Of a DNA stretch of 26,852 nucleotides, positions 16,798 to 22,834 are shown one piece after another. Below the pieces are notes generated by a model that saw only the letters and a program-made list of their open reading frames with translations, did not search any database and was not told the origin of the DNA. The stretch lies in the IMG/VR virus record IMGVR_UViG_3300020055_001934, positions 1 through 26,852 of that record; one strand, 5' to 3'. Source of the stretch: a virus. Both the position numbers and the translations under genes were made by a program. The stretch's first letter is position 1. The number at the start of each line of letters is the position of its first letter.

Positions 16798-17370
16798 TTA
16801 TTCTTTTTCAGTAGCATATTTTACACCCATAATTGTACCAACGATTGAGAATGCGTTAGTAAGGAGAATACCAAACATATTACTCCAAGTAGAACCAATG
16901 ATTTGAGTATCAGTACCAGACATCAATGCCAATCCATACATAACAGTTGTAAGAACACCAACTCCAACAATTACATAAAGTGCTACCTTTACAATCGTAC
17001 TGATTAATTCGAATTGGGTTTTCTTTTGCATTACTTCTAAATCTTCCAATGCTTTATCCTTACCCTTTTCTGCTTCCTCTCTTAACTGATTAGATTCTTC
17101 CAATGCTATTTGGAGTTCTTCCATCAGTTCATCATTTTCTTTTTGCTTATTAACAAGTTCTTTATTTTGTTGTTGAACTTGTTTAGTTACCTTTAATCGT
17201 TTTCTTCTTGATTCAGAATCCTTTTCCTTACAAAGTTTTAGATACTCTTCGAACTCAGTATCACCTTTAGGTGCTTGTAGAATTTTTAAGAAGTTTCCTT
17301 CTATGTAAATTTTTTTCTTTTTAGCAACACCTAAAAGAACATCTCTTGTATGTTTTGTAACCTCAATCAT
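16798..17370 (-). CDS. coiled-coil membrane protein with two C-terminal helices
   Basis: A 190-residue protein. Residues 1-45 are a small domain (MIEVTKHTRDVLLGVAKKKK). Residues ~46-115 are a highly charged coiled coil (KDSESRRKRLKVTKQVQQQN, ENDELMEELQIALEESNQL). Two predicted membrane segments follow, at ~122-148 (STIVKVALYVIVGVGVLTTV) and ~163-184 (SNMFGILLTNAFSIVGTIMG), with a short charged end (KYATEKE). It starts six bases after the response regulator and two bases before the next gene, so it is part of the kinase operon. Possible roles are a membrane partner or effector of the regulator, or a holin-like or structural membrane protein; nothing decides between them. Confidence 0.7.
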   Translation of the reverse strand: MIEVTKHTRDVLLGVAKKKKIYIEGNFLKILQAPKGDTEFEEYLKLCKEKDSESRRKRLKVTKQVQQQNKELVNKQKENDELMEELQIALEESNQLREEAEKGKDKALEDLEVMQKKTQFELISTIVKVALYVIVGVGVLTTVMYGLALMSGTDTQIIGSTWSNMFGILLTNAFSIVGTIMGVKYATEKE

Positions 17371-17376
17371 TATAGG

Positions 17377-17823
17377 TTACTTATAAACTTTGAATGGAGC
17401 AGTTCGGTTTAGATATCCATCATAATCTTTTCTGAAATCTTCTAATCGAGGTTCAATATCATCTGATTTAATAATCCAGAATTGTGCACCAGCCGATTTT
17501 GCCTTTTCAATTTCTTGTTTGTCATCTGATGAAGATATAATTCCGATTACACACCCATTACCATATTCGAAATTGATTTTACGAATCAACTCAATCCCAT
17601 CAAAGGATGAACCGATTATATTTAAATCAACGAATACACACTCAGGTCTATCATCATCATTGTTATCAGGAAACCATTCTTTAAATTTTTTATCAGCTTC
17701 ATCGGAAGAGTTAAGTGCTTCCAAAGATAAAGTGATATCTAAGATACTACAAGCATCTTCAAATACTAAGTGGAATAAATCCTCATCATCCACCAGTAAG
17801 ATTGAGTTAATCATTTCATTCAT
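17377..17823 (-). CDS. receiver-only response regulator
   Basis: A 148-residue CheY-like receiver domain with no output domain. Acidic pocket residues D12 and D13 sit in ILLVDDEDLF. The phospho-acceptor is D66 in CVFVDLNIIGSSFDG. The conserved Ser/Thr is S98 in GIISSSDD, and Lys119 lies in WIIKSDD. All elements needed for phosphorylation are present. The gene overlaps the histidine kinase by four bases (ATGA), so the pair is translationally coupled and almost surely cognate. Without a DNA-binding domain it must act through protein contacts. Candidates from context are the next membrane protein, the 176-residue protein or the sigma factor, all unproven. Confidence 0.88.
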   Translation of the reverse strand: MNEMINSILLVDDEDLFHLVFEDACSILDITLSLEALNSSDEADKKFKEWFPDNNDDDRPECVFVDLNIIGSSFDGIELIRKINFEYGNGCVIGIISSSDDKQEIEKAKSAGAQFWIIKSDDIEPRLEDFRKDYDGYLNRTAPFKVYK

Positions 17824-19052
17824 TTTAAATTAATTCTTAATTTAGTGCCGTTATTTAATTTTTCGGCTGTTATTCCAAAACCATGTTCATTCAGAATTGC
17901 GATACAAATATTTAATCCCAATCCAGAACCCCCCTCTTTTTGTCCTTCTTTTCTTGTATATGGTTTGGATAACTCAATGAACTCATCATTAGTAATCCCC
18001 CTCCCATTATCTTCTACACACATTGTTGAGTTATTTTCCATATAAACTCTAACCATCTTTGTACTACTATCGTTATACTTTAATCCATTTCTGATTAAGT
18101 TATCTATTGCCGTACAAAAGAGTGGTTCGTTTACTGGTGTGGTTGGTAATCTCTCTATCTTAACTTGTGAGATATAAGATGTAGAAGATAAATAGTTTCT
18201 AAGTATCTCAGCAAGGTTACATTCTACCATATCTAATTGTGCATCTTCCTTTACCAAATTGGTAAATTCTTTTACACCTGAATACACTTTCTGAGTATGT
18301 CTTAATCCTTCCTCTAACATTCGTAGTGGAGAACCTATTTTTAATTCTTTAATTTTTTCTTCCGATAATCTTCGTTGTAAGGATGATAATCCTCTTGGCA
18401 TATATGTGTTGATACCACTATGCATATCGTGTCGGAGAATCTTTGCAGCATGTTCTAAGTAAGAGTTTTTCTGATTAACTTCTACCTCTGCTAAGTGTTG
18501 TAGTGTTGTATCGGTTGCTATCTTTAGAACTCTATCATAACCACCATTAATACTTTTAATAGGAGTATAATTACCAAACAACCAAACAGAACTTCCATCT
18601 TTTGCTATTCGTTCAAACTCACCACTTATATTTTCTCCTCTTTTTAATCTTTGCCAAAACTCTCTATATTCCAAACTTTCTCCATATTGCTTTGGAACTA
18701 ATGTTTTATGTTGTTTATACTTCAAATCCTTTTCAGTACATTTCATTGTACTACAAAATTTTGAATTAGCTTCTAAAACATAGCCATCCATATCCAACAT
18801 TACAACTAAGTTTGATTTATCAATTGCTGCTAGTTGTAAATCAATATTCTTTTCTTTGAGTTTTGTACTTTTTATGAAATTATATATGACGTAAGCAAAT
18901 GGTGGTATAAATAAAATTATACAACCATATCCAAATTCAGCTAAAAGATAAGAAGGTTCTAACCATCTGAATATAATACAAGTTTGTACTATAAAAAAGA
19001 TGAATATAATAGAACCCGCTATGCCTAAACATATTTTTGCGAACTTATTCAA
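17820..19052 (-). CDS. membrane sensor histidine kinase with PAS domain
   Basis: A 410-residue kinase. Two membrane helices (residues ~9-29 and ~40-62) are separated by only a short loop, so no large extracellular sensor exists. A PAS domain follows at ~75-185 (VVMLDMDGYVLEANSKFC, KDGSSVWLFGNYTPIK). The dimerisation/phosphoacceptor helix carries H208 in KILRHDMHSG. The ATPase domain has the N box with N318 and N322 (AIDNLIRNGLKYN), G1 (D348-NGRG) and G2 (GGSGLGLNI, ~374-382). All catalytic motifs are intact. The start codon is TTG, with an in-frame TGA 18 bases upstream and no ATG before the membrane helices. It heads a four-gene operon behind a nested inverted repeat. Signal unknown. Confidence 0.88.
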   Translation of the reverse strand: MNKFAKICLGIAGSIIFIFFIVQTCIIFRWLEPSYLLAEFGYGCIILFIPPFAYVIYNFIKSTKLKEKNIDLQLAAIDKSNLVVMLDMDGYVLEANSKFCSTMKCTEKDLKYKQHKTLVPKQYGESLEYREFWQRLKRGENISGEFERIAKDGSSVWLFGNYTPIKSINGGYDRVLKIATDTTLQHLAEVEVNQKNSYLEHAAKILRHDMHSGINTYMPRGLSSLQRRLSEEKIKELKIGSPLRMLEEGLRHTQKVYSGVKEFTNLVKEDAQLDMVECNLAEILRNYLSSTSYISQVKIERLPTTPVNEPLFCTAIDNLIRNGLKYNDSSTKMVRVYMENNSTMCVEDNGRGITNDEFIELSKPYTRKEGQKEGGSGLGLNICIAILNEHGFGITAEKLNNGTKLRINLK

Positions 19053-19065
19053 TTTATAAAATATC

Positions 19066-19102
19066 GTTCAAATTATATTATCGGGGAGATAACTGTTTGA
19101 AC
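19066..19102 (-). promoter_or_regulatory. nested inverted repeat before the histidine kinase gene
   Basis: Outer arms GTTCAAA and TTTGAAC (7 bp, perfect) enclose a second perfect stem TTATC / GATAA with a 5-nt loop (TCCCC on the coding strand). The unpaired internal loop is CAG on one side and TATAA on the other. The structure ends 13 bases before the TTG start. There is no T run after it, so it is not an intrinsic terminator. It could be a protein operator or an RNA structure controlling translation. Confidence 0.5.
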
Positions 19103-19125
19103 TTTTTGGGTGTGAAGTATTATAA

Positions 19126-19146
19126 CCTATTTAGAATAAATATAGG
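19126..19146 (-). promoter_or_regulatory. CCTAT...ATAGG imperfect palindrome with late-promoter-like core
   Basis: Immediately after the sigma-factor stop, the coding strand has CCTATATTTATTCTAAATAGG broken here as CCTAT + ATTTATTCTAA + ATAGG. The core TATATTTATT matches the candidate late element before the 209-residue virion gene. No T run follows, so a terminator is unlikely. It could be the promoter of the kinase operon, about 80 bases upstream of its start. Confidence 0.3.
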
Positions 19147-19147
19147 T

Positions 19148-19867
19148 TTAGTAAGAAAAGAACTCATCTTCATCTTCAGTATCTTTGACTTCACCATAAT
19201 CCAAATAATCATTTAGCATTTTCTTTTGGTGGACTTTCATTACATTTACAACCTTAGTAATGTAGTGAGTTTTACAATCAGTCATTTCTCTGATTAGAAG
19301 ATACAAATGTTTTTTGTTGAAGTTTTCAATATATTGACTTCTTCTGAATAATTCTAAGATAGCATCTGCTATTTGAATATCTCTTTTCTTTGTAAATATT
19401 TTTGTTAGATTCTTATCCCAATACTTTAACATAAGTTGTTTAAACTCACTAAACTCATCCCCCTGCTCTCTATGATAAAAATCATCTTCGGGATTCCAAG
19501 TTTGTGGCATTTGGGATAATAAATCAGTTTTCTTATATCTTTTATAGTTTGAATTATTGTTTAATATAAGATAATTTTTTGCTACAATAGAAAAATAAGA
19601 GAACGCCTTACCCTTACCTTCTTTGAACATATGAATTTTTTGAATTAATATAGCAACTACCTCTTTTTGTACATCTTCTTTTGGTACATCAAAGTAGGAG
19701 AACTTAAATGTGTTTAAAATATTTTCTGCTAATTTTTCAAATGGATATTTAATTCTCGTACGATACAATTCATTTTTTTCTTTATCGTTTGTAGAGTTGT
19801 TATACGCTATAATCGCATCTTGCGTATCTTGTGTAAAATATTGTTTGTTTTTTCTAGGTCTTGGCAT
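19148..19867 (-). CDS. putative late sigma factor, T4 gp55-like
   Basis: A 239-residue protein matching the layout of T4-type late-transcription sigma factors (gp55), which are small relatives of sigma-70 region 2. A basic N-terminus (MPRPRKNKQYF) is followed at ~38-72 by KYPFEKLAENILNTFKFSYF and KEDVQKEVVAIL. Residues ~85-115 give KGKAFSYFSIVAKNYLILNN, then YKRYKKTDLL. The AFSYFSxxAKNYL core corresponds to the region 2 helix of this group. The C-terminal half is helical with aromatic and charged residues and an acidic tail (DTEDEDEFFSY). It follows the small membrane gene by three bases. It would direct host RNA polymerase to phage late promoters; the ATATTTATATA elements are the obvious candidates. 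Confidence 0.72.
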   Translation of the reverse strand: MPRPRKNKQYFTQDTQDAIIAYNNSTNDKEKNELYRTRIKYPFEKLAENILNTFKFSYFDVPKEDVQKEVVAILIQKIHMFKEGKGKAFSYFSIVAKNYLILNNNSNYKRYKKTDLLSQMPQTWNPEDDFYHREQGDEFSEFKQLMLKYWDKNLTKIFTKKRDIQIADAILELFRRSQYIENFNKKHLYLLIREMTDCKTHYITKVVNVMKVHQKKMLNDYLDYGEVKDTEDEDEFFSY

Positions 19868-19870
19868 ACT

Positions 19871-20143
19871 TTATAAATTGTTTTGATACTTTTCAATGAT
19901 ACCTTTTAATTCTTTGAAAACCACCCCAACCTCATCATCTGATTCAAATGAACCTCTAATATCTATTTGTTTCATCTCTTCCTGCATTTTTGTTAGTGTT
20001 TCAATAGTTTGTTCATTAATAGTATCAGATTCGTTTATAGCATCTTCAACCTGTCTAACTAATTGAGTCCCTCTGTAAATGAAGAAAATATTTGAAAGTG
20101 TTAATACTCCAATAATAATATATAATATGTAGATTGTTTCCAT
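19871..20143 (-). CDS. small single-pass membrane protein
   Basis: A 90-residue protein with one N-terminal membrane helix (residues ~4-24, IYILYIIIGVLTLSNIFFIY), followed by a basic residue and a soluble helical domain. The pattern IDIRGSFESDDEVGVVF near residues 59-75 is distinctive and I recall it from small proteins of other T4-like phages (unverified). The middle (ESDTINEQTIETLTKMQEEM) is likely coiled coil. Cotranscribed with the sigma factor, three bases apart. Probably anchored in the inner membrane with its C-terminus in the cytoplasm. Function unknown. Confidence 0.75.
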   Translation of the reverse strand: METIYILYIIIGVLTLSNIFFIYRGTQLVRQVEDAINESDTINEQTIETLTKMQEEMKQIDIRGSFESDDEVGVVFKELKGIIEKYQNNL

Positions 20144-20176
20144 GTAGTTAAAATATTATACTAATATACAAAAAAA

Positions 20177-20184
20177 TATTTATA
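20177..20184 (-). promoter_or_regulatory. TATAAATA element before the sigma operon
   Basis: On the coding strand TATAAATA lies 33 bases before the ATG at 20143, in the 49-base gap after the 82-residue gene. This is an exact match to the T4 late promoter -10 consensus in the correct orientation. In such AT-rich DNA it may be chance. An overlapping TTTTTTTG followed by TATA-rich sequence could alternatively give a Bacteroidota-type promoter. Confidence 0.3.
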
Positions 20185-20192
20185 ATTCCAAA

Positions 20193-20441
20193 TTATGCTT
20201 CACCTTTTTTTCCATAAAAAGGTATTCCATTAATTGATAATTCAAAATTATCATCCTCATCTTCAGTCAATTCAATTTTTTCATTATGAATTTCTTCAGA
20301 TAACTTTTTAATTCTTTCTAAAATTCTACTATCCAATCTTTTTGAATTTATTAATTTTTCTTCTATTAATTCATCTACTAATGATTCTAATATAATTTCT
20401 AAAGTTGCTAATTTTTGTTCTAATATAAAAAGTCTATTCAT
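20193..20441 (-). CDS. small charged helical protein
   Basis: An 82-residue protein, mostly a long charged helix (FILEQKLATLEIILESLVDE, RLDSRILERIKKLSEEIHNE) with heptad spacing, so a coiled-coil dimer is likely. It ends in an acidic segment and a short hydrophobic motif (FELSINGIPFYGKKGEA). It starts three bases after the stop of the 83-residue gene and is the last gene of the uvdE-led operon. Family not recognised. Confidence 0.65.
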   Translation of the reverse strand: MNRLFILEQKLATLEIILESLVDELIEEKLINSKRLDSRILERIKKLSEEIHNEKIELTEDEDDNFELSINGIPFYGKKGEA

Positions 20442-20444
20442 TAA

Positions 20445-20696
20445 TTAGGTTGTAAGGGAACCAGTTAGTTCACTAACCGATTTCATAAATTCTTTAAAAT
20501 CTCTATCCGATTCCGTTTCGTAATCTAAACTACCAAACGCATTCTTAACAGAATTATGATGATAACCCATTGCGTGTGCCAATCGAACACACATAATCTT
20601 ATATTCATAAATATTCATATCATCAGGAACATCGAATGAAATGTTTTTTGCTTCCCTATTTAGGGAATCTTCTGATTCGTAACTAAAAATTCCCAT
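20445..20696 (-). CDS. small conserved-looking phage protein
   Basis: An 83-residue soluble protein. It contains DVPDDMNIYEYKIMCVRLAH and MGYHHNSVKNAFG, a helical domain with paired His and Cys residues (C36, H40, H45, H46). This might bind metal but has no canonical site. The end is FKEFMKSVSELTGSL. I recall similar small phage proteins with the MNIYEYK and GYH elements but cannot verify the family. It follows the deformylase-like gene by two bases, within the same operon. Confidence 0.65.
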   Translation of the reverse strand: MGIFSYESEDSLNREAKNISFDVPDDMNIYEYKIMCVRLAHAMGYHHNSVKNAFGSLDYETESDRDFKEFMKSVSELTGSLTT

Positions 20697-20698
20697 AA

Positions 20699-21277
20699 CT
20701 ATACTAATTTATATCCTTTATCTAAAAGAGGTTGTGCTTTTTTGTATTTAACAAATTCCATATCTCCTTCAGGTGATTGTAACATTACTCTTTCGTTTCT
20801 ACCTGGCTTCTTTTCAACTTTTCTTTCTTGGCTATATCTTCGTATAGGTGAGTTTATATCAATACCATCAATTGAATCGATTAATCTTTGTGCGGTAATA
20901 CATTCGAACAATCCCAAATCATTCATAAACTCATCTTGATTTTTCCAAGTTTCTTTATCTGATGAAAATTCTACAATACCTAAATTATCAGTATCTACTT
21001 TAAAAGATTTATGTCTTACTGTTTTTCTAATTTTATTTTTCTTAAAAGAATCTTTTTCAAAGTACTGAACCATATCATTTGAGGTTTCAGTAACTTTTGG
21101 ATTAACTAAAGTTAAATCTTCATAATCACCACCAAACTTAATCGTAACAATTCTTTTATCCATACCAACATCTAATGCGGTAACTGCAAACTCTTTATCT
21201 AATTTAGATATTTTTTCTTTATATAGGTTTAACTCTTCGTTTGTAACGGGAGTTCTTTCAACTCTTTTTACTATCAT
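20699..21277 (-). CDS. degenerate peptide deformylase-like protein, predicted inactive
   Basis: A 192-residue protein with the peptide-deformylase order of motifs but altered catalytic residues. Motif 1 (GxxAxQxG in enzymes) reads TALDVGMDKRIVTIKFGG at ~33-50, with Asp36 where Gln stabilises the reaction. The LVNPKVTE strand (~57-64) is kept. Motif 2, EGCLS in enzymes, reads FEKDSF (~73-78), so the metal Cys is gone. Motif 3, QHExDHxxG, reads QRLIDSIDGID (130-140): the two His and the Glu are Arg131, Ser135 and Leu132. A C-terminal extension ends in FVKYKKAQPLLDKGYKLV. The frame is long and clean, so this is not a decaying pseudogene. It could bind N-terminal formyl-peptides or ribosomes without catalysis. 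Confidence 0.7.
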   Translation of the reverse strand: MIVKRVERTPVTNEELNLYKEKISKLDKEFAVTALDVGMDKRIVTIKFGGDYEDLTLVNPKVTETSNDMVQYFEKDSFKKNKIRKTVRHKSFKVDTDNLGIVEFSSDKETWKNQDEFMNDLGLFECITAQRLIDSIDGIDINSPIRRYSQERKVEKKPGRNERVMLQSPEGDMEFVKYKKAQPLLDKGYKLV

Positions 21278-21434
21278 AATATTTTTCTATTTCTTCGGTT
21301 AGGTAATCTACTGATTCTGAACTTCCGATAAGTGCTCCATACTTTGAATAGTATTCAATCCATTTATCTTTATCAGATTCAAATTGTTCTTTTAATTGAT
21401 ATATTTCTGGCACATGAACTTTTATGTAACTCAT
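21258..21434 (-). CDS. 58-residue acidic helical protein between cupin and deformylase-like genes
   Basis: An ATG at 21434 overlaps the cupin stop by four bases (ATGA) and opens 58 codons ending in TGA at 21258, which overlaps the next gene by 20 bases. The protein starts MSYIKVHVPEIYQLKEQFE, continues DKWIEYYSKYGALIGSSES and ends EEIEKYYDSKKS. Coupled overlaps at both ends and an amphipathic, protein-like sequence support a real gene filling what would otherwise be a 150-base gap in the operon. Family not recognised. Confidence 0.7.
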   Translation of the reverse strand: MSYIKVHVPEIYQLKEQFESDKDKWIEYYSKYGALIGSSESVDYLTEEIEKYYDSKKS

Positions 21435-21817
21435 AATAAATCCTCAGGTGTTTCTCTATAAACTCTATAACTATCTTCATCAAAGTGTTCAGTCGAAACC
21501 TCAAATACAATTGAGTTATCTTCTAATGAAATTAACTGATGAGGTAATCCTCTTTCAATTAAAACACTATCACCCTTCTCTAAAGTTTTACCTTCTAATT
21601 TTCCATCTTCTACATTCAACCAATTAAATTGAAATCTTCCTTCTTGTACATACCAACTTTCTTTTTTCTTTAAGTGGTAATGCATTGAAAATCTATTTCG
21701 TTCTTTTGTGAATACCAATAATTTCCCACAATACTCTTCATCGTTGTGAATCCATAGTTCATATCCCCAATTCTTTTCTACTCTCTTAGGAGCTTTAATA
21801 TCTACATCTATAATCAT
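21431..21817 (-). CDS. cupin, phosphomannose isomerase type II-like
   Basis: A 128-residue single cupin domain. The opening EKNWGYELW matches the KPWGxE motif at the start of the sugar-phosphate isomerase cupin domain. Metal-ligand candidates are H46, H48 and E53 (FSMHYHLKKKESWYVQEG) and H93 (RGLPHQLISLED). The length is that of a stand-alone cupin, similar to the C-terminal isomerase domain of bifunctional mannose-1-phosphate guanylyltransferases. It overlaps the uvdE stop and the next small gene by four bases each. A role in sugar-nucleotide or surface glycan metabolism is suggested by family, but many small cupins have other substrates. Confidence 0.75.
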   Translation of the reverse strand: MIIDVDIKAPKRVEKNWGYELWIHNDEEYCGKLLVFTKERNRFSMHYHLKKKESWYVQEGRFQFNWLNVEDGKLEGKTLEKGDSVLIERGLPHQLISLEDNSIVFEVSTEHFDEDSYRVYRETPEDLL

Positions 21818-22767
21818 TCTGCGTAACTTTGTGTGTTTAACAATCCACTATAAGCACATACACTTTCTCTTGCAACAAACGGCATAATAGCCAATTCCTT
21901 TGCTTTAGCTTCTACCATTACATCAACATTGGTTCCATATAGGTTTGGTAATTCATTGATATAATCTGAGTGTGCTTGTGGTTTTAATTTATCATTCTCT
22001 TCGTGTAATGCTTTACTTTCAGAGTAATGAACAATAGGTTTAATATCTTTTGGCCAAGTTGAGATTGCTAATCTTAATGCTTCTTCTTCACTCAATCCAC
22101 CAGTATTGAATTTGTGGTGATGGTAATCAAATACAATAGGGATACCAATTTTTTCATGCAAATACATCAAGTCTTTTACTGAATACATTGATGCTTTATC
22201 ATCGTTCTCAACAGTCAATCTACTTTTTACCGAATCAGATAATCTTTCAAAGTTCTTACAAAATCTATCCATAGCTGATTTCTTATCTCCATAAACACCA
22301 TTACAATGAATGTTGATTTTGTTATAATGTGATTTTTCTAATCCTAACAAATCAAAAATCTTACCATGCATTTCTAAATCAGTAATTGTATTTTCTACTA
22401 CATTCTCTCTTGGAGATACTAATACGTTAAATGGACCAGGATGTGATGTAATTCTAATTCCATTTTGTTTTGCATAATGACCACAGCCTTCTAACATTGT
22501 CTTAATTCTTAGATAATGTGGTGATTTTTCAATATCATACTCAGAACCCCAAGGAAACATTTCAGATGATAATCTGAATAGTTTTATTCCGTTTTTATTA
22601 TTCCATTTTAAAATATGAAATAAATCTCTTGCATTTTGTAACCCCAATTCAGTTGCGTATTCAACACCCCTTTCTAAGAATGTTCTTTTAATCATAGAAC
22701 GATTGGTAGTTATTTTTGGTTTTTGACCCGATAGAGTCATATTAATACAAGCGTATCCTAAATTCAT
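21814..22767 (-). CDS. uvsE: UV-damage endonuclease UvdE/UVDE
   Basis: A 317-residue TIM-barrel endonuclease that nicks DNA 5' of UV photoproducts and other lesions, starting an excision repair pathway independent of UvrABC. All regions expected of the family are present in order: LGYACINMTL at the start, SEMFPWGSEYD (~68-78), SHPGPFNVL (H109), NIHCNGVYG (H154), TVENDD (E187), FDYHHHKFN (D214, H217), HYSES (H247), QAHSDYI (H266) and DVMVEAKAKE (E286). These positions correspond by pattern to the trinuclear metal ligands of the Thermus enzyme, so it should be active. Length is typical. It opens an operon through a promoter overlapped by a 19-bp palindrome and overlaps the cupin gene by four bases. 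Confidence 0.93.
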   Translation of the reverse strand: MNLGYACINMTLSGQKPKITTNRSMIKRTFLERGVEYATELGLQNARDLFHILKWNNKNGIKLFRLSSEMFPWGSEYDIEKSPHYLRIKTMLEGCGHYAKQNGIRITSHPGPFNVLVSPRENVVENTITDLEMHGKIFDLLGLEKSHYNKINIHCNGVYGDKKSAMDRFCKNFERLSDSVKSRLTVENDDKASMYSVKDLMYLHEKIGIPIVFDYHHHKFNTGGLSEEEALRLAISTWPKDIKPIVHYSESKALHEENDKLKPQAHSDYINELPNLYGTNVDVMVEAKAKELAIMPFVARESVCAYSGLLNTQSYAE

Positions 22768-22783
22768 CTTTTGTATGATTTCT

Positions 22784-22802
22784 TATTTGTTATAAACAAA
22801 TA
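22784..22802. promoter_or_regulatory. 19-bp operator-like palindrome at the uvdE promoter
   Basis: The + strand TATTTGTTATAAACAAATA is a perfect inverted repeat with 8-bp arms and a 3-bp centre. It overlaps the -7 element and the expected transcription start of the uvdE promoter and ends 17 bases before the ATG. Symmetry and location fit a dimeric repressor site. The repressor is not in this window. Confidence 0.55.
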
Positions 22803-22828
22803 TACGAAATTATTTTCAAAAAACCAAA
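22797..22828 (-). promoter_or_regulatory. Bacteroidota-type promoter for the uvdE operon
   Basis: The coding strand has TTTG (22828-22825), a 20-base spacer and TATATTTG (22804-22797). These match the -33 TTTG and -7 TAnnTTTG elements of the primary sigma factor of Bacteroidota at the usual spacing. Transcription would start near 22791, leaving a leader of about 24 bases. Confidence 0.6.
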
Positions 22829-22834
22829 TTATTT

